Of a DNA stretch of 64,000 bases, positions 50,195 to 58,432 are shown in pieces. The DNA is from Proteiniclasticum sp. Lineage in GTDB: Bacteria; Bacillota; Clostridia; Clostridiales; Clostridiaceae. Each line of letters begins with the position of its first letter. The stretch's first letter is position 1. Below the pieces are notes generated by a model. It did not search any database. It was given only the letters and a program-made list of their open reading frames with translations, and was not told the origin of the DNA. The stretch spans positions 62,001 through 126,000 of the forward strand of contig NZ_DOPX01000016.1 of NCBI RefSeq assembly GCF_003514505.1, given 5' to 3'. Position numbers and translations under genes: made by a program.

Positions 50195-50223
50195 GAATCT
50201 CTGAAAAATAATTGCATAGAACA

Positions 50224-50262
50224 TAAAAGGAACAGCATCGGATGAAGCTGTTCCTTTTTTCT
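50224..50262 (+). terminator. Bidirectional terminator after the MATE gene
   Basis: AAAAGGAACAGC and GCTGTTCCTTTT arms followed by TTTTC; also downstream of the convergent DUF3021 gene. Confidence 0.85.
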
Positions 50263-50274
50263 ATTTTAAGCCAT

Positions 50275-50721
50275 CTAAGGTTCTGTATCCTGTATCTTTT
50301 CCTGAAGAAGCCTAAGAGCGCTGTTGAATTCCTCAGCAACTCGTCTGTCATGAACATAGGACACCAGATGTACTGCCAGATTGATGATAAAAATGGTGAG
50401 TGCAAGAGATAAAGCCATGGATGGAGATGTGAGGATTCCAAAAATATACAGGTTTGAGAGGATGAGAATCTCCAGTAGTAAAAAATGCAGAAGTGACCTC
50501 AGAAGGACTTCTTTGATGCTCTGGTCTTTGTTACTGTAGAAGACCATCATGGGAAAAGAAGCGATGGCTCCGAAAATAAGAGGAGAAAAAAACGCTTCAT
50601 AGCCAAAGGTCATATGAGGCTCAAAGATCAGTCCGACGATGGCCATGGCGAAGGTTATGAGAGTCACGGAGATGAAAAAACTCATCATGACTCGTTTTAT
50701 CATAAATGTTTTAAAATCCAT
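50275..50721 (-). CDS. DUF3021 family membrane protein
   Basis: A 148-residue protein with four membrane helices and a short charged C-terminal helix, matching DUF3021 proteins that nearly always follow LytTR regulator genes. The ATG at 50721 overlaps the LytTR stop (TAATG) and has GGAGGTGCG upstream. It probably modulates the LytTR regulator from the membrane; direct evidence for that is lacking here. Confidence 0.85.
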   Translation of the reverse strand: MDFKTFMIKRVMMSFFISVTLITFAMAIVGLIFEPHMTFGYEAFFSPLIFGAIASFPMMVFYSNKDQSIKEVLLRSLLHFLLLEILILSNLYIFGILTSPSMALSLALTIFIINLAVHLVSYVHDRRVAEEFNSALRLLQEKIQDTEP

Positions 50722-51167
50722 TAGAACGCACCTCCAAGTACGGCCTTTTTTAGAGAGGGCACATATTGCCTGGAAACCATGATCTTTTCCCCGTTTTTCA
50801 TGTGCGCCGTGAAACGGCCATTGAGGGCCGGACTGATGCTCTGAAGCTTCAGGAGATTGATGACAAAGGACTTTCCGCATCGGATGAAATGATACTCTTT
50901 ATAGAGTTCTTCTATCTGATAGAGCCGCACCTTCATCTCGTAGCTGTGGTTTTTGGTGTAGGCGAAAACCCGTTCATCCACCGCTTCAAAATAGTAGACA
51001 GCAGAGAGAGGAAAGGTGAATATCCTTTCCTCAAGAGTTCCTGTGAGTGTGGTCCCCTTTGAAAGGGCAAAGGATTTGATCTCTTCCACCTCTTTTGTGA
51101 CTTCCACACATTCAATGATAAGCTGTTCCTGATCTTTCTCGTTAATTTTCCGCACTTGTACTTTCAT
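50721..51167 (-). CDS. LytTR-domain transcription regulator
   Basis: A 148-residue regulator with a short N-terminal part and a LytTR DNA-binding domain from about 50 to 145 (PLSAVYYFEAVDERVFAYT, YHFIRCGKSFVINL, IMVSRQYVPSLKKAV). There is no receiver domain, so it is not a classical response regulator. It is encoded between a hydrolase gene (26-base overlap) and a DUF3021 gene (1-base overlap). AAGGA is 9 bases upstream. Confidence 0.9.
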   Translation of the reverse strand: MKVQVRKINEKDQEQLIIECVEVTKEVEEIKSFALSKGTTLTGTLEERIFTFPLSAVYYFEAVDERVFAYTKNHSYEMKVRLYQIEELYKEYHFIRCGKSFVINLLKLQSISPALNGRFTAHMKNGEKIMVSRQYVPSLKKAVLGGAF

Positions 51168-52467
51168 CTAAATATTCCTTTTCAATCTGAGGCGTACCCT
51201 CATTTTTCAGATAGCTGTTGAAAAATTCCAGCACAATTTCATTCATGGTGACGATGGCAGACCTTGCATCTGCGGGGCCAATCCCCAGTTTTTCAGCAAG
51301 GATGGGGGAGAATAAGGGAAGGTCTGTGAAGTTCAGATGTCCTGTACCTCTGAAAACCGTCTCCCGGGCATCCAAGGCATGGGCAGAAGCATAGAAGTTA
51401 TCATATTCATCTCCTTGGGTTTCCATGGCACTTTCGTAGTGATCTTCTGCGTATACATTCAGAAGGGGTACTGGATAGGGGGTATCATTAAGAACCACAT
51501 GTCCATCTATAAAGTCCACTTCTTCGCCCAGCATGGTGCCGTCCAGAACGATCACCGCATCCACATCATTTCGTTCTCTTGCTGTCTCTGCGGAGGATGC
51601 TCCTCCCAGGGAATGACCAAAGAGCCCGATGGCATCACTGCTTAAGAGGGAGAAGGGAAGGCCTGGAGTAATGCTTCTGGTTTCACCGAGGATGGTATCC
51701 AGAAGAAAATGGGTATCTTCTGTTCGGAGCTTCATCCATTCCTTTGTGATGTGGAAGATCTCCTCTTCCCGGCTGGTGTCTTTCAGCCCATTGATCTCTA
51801 CGGCTTTCTGAAGAAAATCCGGATCAGCCAGTGTGAGGGTCTTCACGGTATCCAGTGTAAAGAAAGCATGGGAGGTGTGGCTGATGCTTCCAACAACGTA
51901 TCCATGGGAAGCCAGTTCCTGGAAGGTGAAGAAGTTGCTGCCGCTGAATCCGAAAGCACCATGAGAAAACAGAATGAGAGGGAACTTCCCGTTCTCCGTT
52001 TTGGGGTAGTAAAAATCCACGGTGACCTTGCGGGGCGACTTCTCATCACTGAAAGGATCCATCCGGTTCTGGTCTGTATAAGTGAACTTCTTTGTCTCCA
52101 CTTCATAGGAACCACTGGCCTCTAGGGGTTCAAAAGGCGGGAAGAGAAGAAGCGGAACCAGAGAAAGGAGAAGTGTGAAAACTGCACTGGTGTAGCGGAT
52201 CCCGGCTTTTACTTTCTTAAAAGGGCGTTTCTTCTTTTTCAAGAGAAGGACTCCATTTGTAAGGAGTCTTCCTGTGAGCCACAGCATCAGCGGGATAAAT
52301 CGGAAGCTGTAGGGGAGAATCTTTGCGCCAAAAAGAAGCAGTAGAACCAATGTGAAAGCAGAGTAGGCAATACACTTTTCCTGAAGCAGTCTGTTCTGCT
52401 GTTTCAGGCTGAAATAAAAGAGAGCAGTTTCCAAAAGAAGCAACAGAATCCATATTACATAAAACAT
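51142..52467 (-). CDS. Membrane-anchored PAF-acetylhydrolase-like alpha/beta hydrolase
   Basis: A 441-residue enzyme with three or four N-terminal membrane helices (to about 110) and a large alpha/beta hydrolase domain. SHGAFGFSGSNFF holds the oxyanion turn, GLFGHSLGGASSAE the nucleophile Ser, VLDGTM the acid region and GTGHLNFTD the His. The layout resembles platelet-activating-factor acetylhydrolase-like lipases, so a lipid or ester substrate at the membrane is likely. Start at 52467 after GGAGG. First gene of an operon with LytTR and DUF3021 genes. Confidence 0.82.
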   Translation of the reverse strand: MFYVIWILLLLLETALFYFSLKQQNRLLQEKCIAYSAFTLVLLLLFGAKILPYSFRFIPLMLWLTGRLLTNGVLLLKKKKRPFKKVKAGIRYTSAVFTLLLSLVPLLLFPPFEPLEASGSYEVETKKFTYTDQNRMDPFSDEKSPRKVTVDFYYPKTENGKFPLILFSHGAFGFSGSNFFTFQELASHGYVVGSISHTSHAFFTLDTVKTLTLADPDFLQKAVEINGLKDTSREEEIFHITKEWMKLRTEDTHFLLDTILGETRSITPGLPFSLLSSDAIGLFGHSLGGASSAETARERNDVDAVIVLDGTMLGEEVDFIDGHVVLNDTPYPVPLLNVYAEDHYESAMETQGDEYDNFYASAHALDARETVFRGTGHLNFTDLPLFSPILAEKLGIGPADARSAIVTMNEIVLEFFNSYLKNEGTPQIEKEYLDESTSAEN

Positions 52468-52642
52468 AATCGATACCTCCAAGTTTTTCTATGTGCTCAG
52501 TATATTCCTGAAAGAGATTGAGCTTCAAGGGAACTTGGATGAGTTGCAATGTATGGGGATAAGTTGCTTATTGTGATAAATAATAACAAAATTATATCTA
52601 ATCCTATCTTCATACTGAACAATGGAATGGGATTTGTCAATA

Positions 52643-52684
52643 AAAAAACCGTCCTCCCACTTTAGTGGAAAAGGACGGTTTTCA
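52643..52684 (-). terminator. Terminator of the ABC exporter operon
   Basis: Arms AAACCGTCCT and AGGACGGTTT around a 17-base loop, with a T run on the minus-strand side. Confidence 0.8.
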
Positions 52685-52712
52685 TCGTGATCTTGGTTCT
52701 TAGTGGAGCTTA

Positions 52713-54566
52713 TCAGCCTTCAAACTGTGAATTATAGAGCTTCTCATAGAAGCCTTTCTTCGCAAGAAGCTCTTCATGGGTTCCGGTTTCCACGATATCC
52801 CCTTCGTTCATGACGAGGATCACATCTGCGTTTCGGATGGTGGACAGTCTGTGGGCGATGATGAAGCTGGTTCTGCCCTTCATGAGCTTTTCCATGCTTT
52901 CCTGAATGAGTACTTCTGTTCTGGTATCCACAGAGCTTGTGGCTTCATCGAGAATCAGAATGGCAGGGTCTTTCAGGAAGACTCTGGCAATGGTCAGAAG
53001 CTGTTTCTGGCCTTGGCTGATGTTGGTAGCTTCTTCATTAATCTCCATATCATAGCCGTTGGGCAGTGTTTTTACAAAGTGATGCACATAGGAAGCTTTG
53101 GAAGCTCTCACGACTTCTTCATCTGATGCATCCAGTTTTCCGTAGCGGAGATTTTCCATGATGCTGCCGGAGAAAAGCCAAGTATCCTGAAGCACCATAC
53201 CGATGGAGTCTCTGAGATCCCTTCTTTTCAGGTTTTTGATGTCTGTGCCGTCCACTTCGATGGAACCGCTGTTCAGTTCATAGTATCTCATCAGAAGCTT
53301 CACGAGGGTTGTCTTACCTGCACCCGTTGGGCCGACGATGGCGACCCTTTGGCCAGGCTCCACATGAAGACTGAAGTTCTTGATGATGAGTTCATTCTCT
53401 TTATATCCGAACTGCACATTGCGGAAGGTGACTTCACCTTTCACATCCTCCTGACGGAGCGATAAAGTGCCGTCTTCTGTAATTTCCTCTTCTTCCAGGA
53501 AGGCGAAGATTCTTTCTGATGCTGCCACAGTGGACTGCAGAACGTTTGAAATCTGAGCCACTTGAGCTATGGGCTGAGTGAAACGTCGGATGTACTGGAT
53601 AAAGGCTAAGATGTCTCCGACGGAAATGGCTTTGATGATGGCCAGGTACCCACCTAAGATGGAAACAAACACATATCCGAGGTTACCTACAAACATCATG
53701 ACCGGCTGAGTGAGTCCAGAGAAGAACTGGGATTTCCAGGCGGAATCCTTCAGGTCCTCGTTGATCTCCGTGAACTCTGATACCGCTTTTTCTTCCCGGT
53801 TGAAGGCTTTCAGGATGATGTGTCCACCAAAGGCTTCCTCCACATATCCGTTGGCTTTACCAAGAAGCTCCTGCTGCTGTTTGAAAAAGCGCTGGCTTCT
53901 CTTGATGATGGTGACCATGAGTCCCATGCTGATGGGGAGAATGAGCAGTGCGATGAGGGTCATTGGTACAGAGATGGAAATCATCATCACAAGGATACCC
54001 AAGATGGTGGTGATGGAAGTGATGATCTGGGACAGAGACTGATTCAGGCTCTGAGACACCGTATCCACATCATTGGTCATGCGGGAGAGGACATCTCCAT
54101 GGCTGTTCTTGTCAAAATAACTAAGAGGCAGCCGGTTGATTTTCTCTTCGATGGATTTTCTTAAGTTATAGGAGACCTTCTGCGCAACGCCAGCCACAAT
54201 ATAGCTCTGGATAAAGCCCAGTATGCTGGATATGACATAGACGCCCAAAAGGAGCAGCAGTGTTCTTTGGATGCCTTCAAAATCAATACCGGGACCTCCG
54301 GTGATCTTGCTTAAAAGCCCTTCAAAGATCTTAGTGGTGACATTTCCAAGAATTTTAGGTCCGGTGATGCCGAAGATGGTGCTGCCGATGGCAAACCATA
54401 CCACTAAAATAAGAGGTAAAAAGTAGGGCCTCAGAAAGTCTTTCAGCTTTCCAAAGGTCTTCTTGAAGTCTTTCGGTTTATCTCCCATGGGCATTCCATG
54501 GCCCATGCCAGGACCTCCAGGTCCTCGGGGAGCTTTCATTTGTGTATTTCTTTTTTCATCTTGCAT
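52713..54566 (-). CDS. ABC exporter, half-transporter with intact catalytic site
   Basis: A 617-residue half-transporter: a membrane domain of six helices (about 35-330) fused to an ATPase domain. Walker A GPTGAGKTT, signature ISQGQKQ, Walker B LILDEATSSVD with catalytic Glu, and H-loop IAHRLSTI are all intact. A Gly/Pro/Met-rich start (APRGPGGPGMGHGMPMGD) precedes the first helix. It overlaps the stop of its partner (TAATG). Together they would form a heterodimer exporting drugs, peptides or lipids. Confidence 0.95.
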   Translation of the reverse strand: MQDEKRNTQMKAPRGPGGPGMGHGMPMGDKPKDFKKTFGKLKDFLRPYFLPLILVVWFAIGSTIFGITGPKILGNVTTKIFEGLLSKITGGPGIDFEGIQRTLLLLLGVYVISSILGFIQSYIVAGVAQKVSYNLRKSIEEKINRLPLSYFDKNSHGDVLSRMTNDVDTVSQSLNQSLSQIITSITTILGILVMMISISVPMTLIALLILPISMGLMVTIIKRSQRFFKQQQELLGKANGYVEEAFGGHIILKAFNREEKAVSEFTEINEDLKDSAWKSQFFSGLTQPVMMFVGNLGYVFVSILGGYLAIIKAISVGDILAFIQYIRRFTQPIAQVAQISNVLQSTVAASERIFAFLEEEEITEDGTLSLRQEDVKGEVTFRNVQFGYKENELIIKNFSLHVEPGQRVAIVGPTGAGKTTLVKLLMRYYELNSGSIEVDGTDIKNLKRRDLRDSIGMVLQDTWLFSGSIMENLRYGKLDASDEEVVRASKASYVHHFVKTLPNGYDMEINEEATNISQGQKQLLTIARVFLKDPAILILDEATSSVDTRTEVLIQESMEKLMKGRTSFIIAHRLSTIRNADVILVMNEGDIVETGTHEELLAKKGFYEKLYNSQFEG

Positions 54567-56770
54567 TATGCCAGCTCCTCCTTTGTCATCTGTGAGGAAG
54601 CAATTTCCTGATAGACACTGCAGCTTCTCATGAGCTCCTCATGGGTGCCTTGTCCGGCAATTTTTCCTTCGTTCAGTACAATGATCTTTTCTGCGGTTTT
54701 GATGGTGCTGATTCTCTGAGCTACGATGAGCACCGTGTTGTTCACTTCTTTTTTCAGCTGAGCTCTCAGGGCTGAATCTGTTTTATAGTCCAGAGCCGAG
54801 AAACTGTCATCAAAGATGATGGCTTCCGCGTCCGTTGCCAGAGCTCTGGCGATGGAAAGTCTTTGTCTTTGGCCACCGGAGACATTGGCGCCTCCCTGGG
54901 CAATACCAAACTGATAGCCGTCTTCTTTGTCCAGGATGAAGTCTTCCGCCTGGGCAATTCTTGCCGCCTTTTTCATGGCTTCATCAGAAAGATTGGCATC
55001 ACTGTATTTGATGTTGGACTCCGCAGTGCCGGAGAACAGAATGCCCTTTTGTGGCACATAGGCGATTCTTGATCGCAGATCCTTCAGCATCAGATCTTTG
55101 ATGTTGACTCCGTTTAGAAGAATTTCTCCTTCGGTGGCGTCATAGAATCTTGGAATCAGATTCACCAGCGTGGACTTTCCAGAACCGGTGGATCCGATGA
55201 AAGCGGTGGTCTCTCCAGGTTTTGCAGAGAAGGTGATATTTTCCAGCACATAATCTTCTGCCCCTGGATACTTGAAGGAGACATTCCTAAATTCAATCTC
55301 TCCCTTCATACCTTTTTCCATGGCCATGGGCTGGAGAGGGTCTGTGATGCTGAGATCTTTATCAAGAACTTCTCCGATTCTGTTCATAGAAACGGAAGCT
55401 CTTGGCAGAATGATGGAGACCATGGAAAGCATCAGGAAGGACATCATAATCTGCATGGTGTACTGGATATACGCCATCATATCGCCCACCTGCATATTGC
55501 CCAGGTCCACTTCATAAGAGCCTACCCAGACGATGAGAATACCCAGGGCATTCATGATGAGCATCATGAGAGGCTGCATGAGAGACATCATTCTGGAGAT
55601 GAAGAGATTTGTTTTGGTGAGGTTCTCATTGGCTTCCTCAAATTTTTTCTCTTCATGACGTTCTGTGTTAAAAGCACGGATGACCATGAGACCCACCAAG
55701 GAGTCTCTGACCACCATATTCACTTTATCCACCAGTTTCTGGAGGGATTTGAACTTGGGCAGAGCTACGGTAAACATGGTGACCACAAGGATCAGAATGC
55801 CTAGAACGCCAACAGCGATGACCCAGGCCATGGACTGATTGGTTCTTAGAGCTTTGATGATACCGCCGATACCAAGGATTGGAGCAAAGAACACCATTCT
55901 CAGAAGCATTACGGTGAATATCTGCACCTGCTGGATGTCGTTGGTGCTTCTTGTGATGAGAGAGGCTGTGGAAAATTCGTTGTACTCCTCATTGCTGAAG
56001 GAAGCTACTTTCTTAAAGAGAGACAGTCTCAGATCTCTGCCAAGGTAGGCAGAAACCTTACTGGAAATATAAGCCACCAGGACAGCAACCACCATGGCTA
56101 GAAGCGCAAGACCCACCATTTGGAGTCCAGCGGTGATCACGTAGCTTGTTTGGATCTTTCCGATGTCTCTTCCAAGGGTCTCGTATTCTCCTTTGACAAA
56201 CTGTGTTGCAGTCTGGTCCTGAATGCTTTTTGGCAGAGCATCCAGAGCGCTTGTGATTTTACCGAGGATCTCAGACCTTTGGGCTTCTGGCATCATCTTC
56301 AGCGCTTCCAGCGGCGTCATGCCTTCCGGAAGGTTTGCGAAGGCATCCCCGGCAATGGGATTGTTTTCTCCCGTTTCTCCCTGGAGGCCGGAAGCCATGA
56401 CCAGGTAAGGGGTGAGGTAGGACAGGCTATCTTCGGAGGTTTCTCCCTCTACCAGCACGTAGTCTGAGCCTGAGGCCAGATTGGGGTAAAGCTTCTCTAA
56501 TGAGGCATCTCCCCCATCATAGAGTGCATAGTCTTCCTTGAAAGAGGTCAGATCTTCAGGAGACATGAGAAGAGTCAGAATCTCTCTTTGCTCTCCGGAT
56601 AAGACTTCAGGATAAGTTTTTTCAATCCCTCCCTGCTGGATTCCCACGTTGACGATTCTGGACATATAGTCCGGAAGCGACAGCTCAAGAGAAGCCTGAG
56701 CAAAGAGGAGTGCAATGATGATCAGTATATGCACGCTGTATTTTTTAAGGAACTGCATGAGTTTCAGCAT
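54566..56770 (-). CDS. ABC exporter, half-transporter with degenerate ATP site and large external loop
   Basis: A 734-residue partner half-transporter. Between helices 1 and 2 is an extra 150 or so residues (about 50-205), hydrophilic and outside the membrane. In the ATPase domain the Walker B ends FDDSFSALD, replacing the catalytic Glu, and the switch histidine is Gln (IVAQRISTI), so one ATP site of the heterodimer is non-hydrolytic, as in TmrAB and related exporters. Start at 56770 after AAAGGAGTG; a longer start at 56797 is possible. Confidence 0.92.
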   Translation of the reverse strand: MLKLMQFLKKYSVHILIIIALLFAQASLELSLPDYMSRIVNVGIQQGGIEKTYPEVLSGEQREILTLLMSPEDLTSFKEDYALYDGGDASLEKLYPNLASGSDYVLVEGETSEDSLSYLTPYLVMASGLQGETGENNPIAGDAFANLPEGMTPLEALKMMPEAQRSEILGKITSALDALPKSIQDQTATQFVKGEYETLGRDIGKIQTSYVITAGLQMVGLALLAMVVAVLVAYISSKVSAYLGRDLRLSLFKKVASFSNEEYNEFSTASLITRSTNDIQQVQIFTVMLLRMVFFAPILGIGGIIKALRTNQSMAWVIAVGVLGILILVVTMFTVALPKFKSLQKLVDKVNMVVRDSLVGLMVIRAFNTERHEEKKFEEANENLTKTNLFISRMMSLMQPLMMLIMNALGILIVWVGSYEVDLGNMQVGDMMAYIQYTMQIMMSFLMLSMVSIILPRASVSMNRIGEVLDKDLSITDPLQPMAMEKGMKGEIEFRNVSFKYPGAEDYVLENITFSAKPGETTAFIGSTGSGKSTLVNLIPRFYDATEGEILLNGVNIKDLMLKDLRSRIAYVPQKGILFSGTAESNIKYSDANLSDEAMKKAARIAQAEDFILDKEDGYQFGIAQGGANVSGGQRQRLSIARALATDAEAIIFDDSFSALDYKTDSALRAQLKKEVNNTVLIVAQRISTIKTAEKIIVLNEGKIAGQGTHEELMRSCSVYQEIASSQMTKEELA

Positions 56771-56823
56771 GAATCGGGTCACTCCTTTGGCTTTCATTTG
56801 TTACTTCTTTTTGTATCTTACTC

Positions 56824-56852
56824 ATTATATTTTAGAGAAAGTTATAAGTCAA
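56824..56852 (-). promoter_or_regulatory. Promoter of the ABC exporter operon
   Basis: TTGACT (56847-56852), 17-base spacer and perfect TATAAT (56824-56829) on the minus strand. Confidence 0.8.
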
Positions 56853-56858
56853 TAATAA

Positions 56859-56872
56859 TTATGAATTCATAA
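56859..56872. promoter_or_regulatory. Palindrome between divergent exporter and MarR promoters
   Basis: A perfect 14-base palindrome, TTATGAATTCATAA, lies between the two divergent promoters. Its size and position fit a MarR-family operator. Confidence 0.7.
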
Positions 56873-56879
56873 ATAAACC

Positions 56880-56907
56880 TTGAAGTCTTACATTTTTTCT
56901 TTATAAT
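56880..56907 (+). promoter_or_regulatory. Promoter of the MarR gene
   Basis: TTGAAG (56880-56885), 16-base spacer and TATAAT (56902-56907). Confidence 0.65.
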
Positions 56908-56938
56908 AGAGTATAGAAGAAAAAAAGGAGATGGGCAG

Positions 56939-57382
56939 TTGGACAGGCAAGAGATCATCTGTGAAACAGGAGAATATATATTTCATGTGAATATGCTGAT
57001 GCACAGCAAGCTCATGAACTTTCAGAACATGGCAAAGATCTCGGATCTTCCGCCCAGCCATATCAAGGTGCTGTTTTTCCTGAAAAAGATGGGAGAAAAA
57101 ACCATGAGCGAGCTGGCCAAGATCATGGAGGTGTCGAAACCGAACCTTACGCCCATTGTGGACAGGCTGCTGGAAGAAAAGCTCATTATACGGAAAGAAG
57201 CGCAGAAAGACAGAAGAAAGCTGGTGGTGGAAATCACAGAAGATGGAGAAGCGTTCATCCATATGCTCCACGAAAAAGCAAAAGAAAAGCTTGGAGAGAG
57301 GCTTTCGGAAATGTCAGAAGATGATCTTCTGAAGCTTCATGAGGCAACCAAAACCTTACAGGATGTGCTGAAGAAATTATAG
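56939..57382 (+). CDS. MarR-family regulator
   Basis: A 147-residue winged-helix regulator, with TTG start 8 bases after AAAAGGAG. The DNA-binding part includes TMSELAKIMEVSKPNLTPIVDRLLEEKLIIRKEAQKDRRK near 60-100. It is divergent from the ABC exporter operon with a perfect palindrome between them, so it probably represses both itself and the exporter and releases when a ligand binds. Confidence 0.92.
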   Translation: MDRQEIICETGEYIFHVNMLMHSKLMNFQNMAKISDLPPSHIKVLFFLKKMGEKTMSELAKIMEVSKPNLTPIVDRLLEEKLIIRKEAQKDRRKLVVEITEDGEAFIHMLHEKAKEKLGERLSEMSEDDLLKLHEATKTLQDVLKKL

Positions 57383-57387
57383 GGATG

Positions 57388-57430
57388 AAAAAAGAGGAGA
57401 GAAAGCGTGAAGCGTTCTGTCCTCTTTTAG
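57388..57430 (+). terminator. Bidirectional terminator
   Basis: AAAAGAGGA (57390-57398) pairs with TCCTCTTTT (57420-57428), with further pairing inside. Confidence 0.75.
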
Positions 57431-57441
57431 ATTCTCATATC

Positions 57442-57615
57442 TTAGATGCCCAAAGCATCCAGGAACGGACCCAGATCGATGAATCCTTGCATGTCCATAT
57501 AGTACAGTGCAAAAAGAATGATGATGGCGGTGAGCACAAACTTAAATGCTGATTTTACGATCTTAAGCACCGTCACCACAGCAATGACAGCCAGCAGTAT
57601 TATGAGATAATCCAT
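57442..57615 (-). CDS. Small membrane protein, unknown function
   Basis: A 57-residue protein with two adjacent hydrophobic segments (about 2-22 and 24-42), start ATG at 57615 preceded by AAAGGAGG. The C-terminal part (MDMQGFIDLGPFLDALGI) is amphipathic. I recognise no family; it may be a small regulator or stress peptide. It stands alone, divergent from the two-component system. Confidence 0.65.
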   Translation of the reverse strand: MDYLIILLAVIAVVTVLKIVKSAFKFVLTAIIILFALYYMDMQGFIDLGPFLDALGI

Positions 57616-57733
57616 GGCGCGAGCCTCCTTTAAGAGAAGTTTAATTATGAAAGGATATAATCCATTATAACATGAGGTTTCTGAAAATCTTTGCATTTTC
57701 TAGAGACAGGAAGGATATAGAGGTGAAAGTAAA

Positions 57734-58432
57734 ATGAAAATGCTCATCATTGAAGATGATAAGCTCTTGGCAGAATCCATCAAAGACTATCTGAAGGACA
57801 GTTTCTCTGTGGACCTGGCCAAGGATGGCGAAGAAGGCCTCTATGAGGCGGAAAAAGATATCTATGATCTGATTCTTCTGGACATCATGATGCCGGAAAT
57901 GAATGGCTATGAGGTGCTGGAAGCGTTAAGAAAGCAAGGCATCTCCACGCCGGTGATCATGATTACCGCCAAGGATGGTCTGGAGGACAAGATCAAAGGA
58001 CTGAAACTGGGCGCCGATGACTACATTGTGAAACCATTTTTCAGAGAAGAGCTTCTGGCAAGAGTGGAAGCGGTCCTAAGAAGAAGCGGAAGGCTTCTGG
58101 ATATTGCCACCATCAAGTACCGGGACCTCACCTTAGAGAGGAAGACCAAGAGAGTATTTTTGAGAGAGAAGGAGATTTTCCTTCAAGGGAAGCAGTATGA
58201 TCTTCTGGAGTATCTCATCTCCAATAAGGACACCATCCTCACCAAAGAACAGATCTTTGACAGAATCTGGGGCTTTGATTCTGACACCATGGTCAGTGTG
58301 GTGGAAGTTTATGTGTCTAATCTCCGTAAAGCGCTGAAAAACTATGGGTATTCTTTACCAATCAAGACAGTGCGGGGCTTAGGATACATGTTTTCTGTGG
58401 AGGAAGAGTCTGATGAAGAAGAAAAAGCTTAG
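57734..58432 (+). CDS. OmpR-family response regulator
   Basis: A 232-residue regulator with a receiver domain (Asp8/Asp9, phosphoacceptor Asp50 in LILLDIMMPEMNG) and a C-terminal winged-helix domain (KEQIFDRIWGFDSDTMVSVVEVYVSNLRKAL near 175-205). AGAGGTG precedes the ATG. The histidine kinase gene overlaps its end by 20 bases, so they form one cognate pair. The signal and target genes are unknown. Confidence 0.95.
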   Translation: MKMLIIEDDKLLAESIKDYLKDSFSVDLAKDGEEGLYEAEKDIYDLILLDIMMPEMNGYEVLEALRKQGISTPVIMITAKDGLEDKIKGLKLGADDYIVKPFFREELLARVEAVLRRSGRLLDIATIKYRDLTLERKTKRVFLREKEIFLQGKQYDLLEYLISNKDTILTKEQIFDRIWGFDSDTMVSVVEVYVSNLRKALKNYGYSLPIKTVRGLGYMFSVEEESDEEEKA

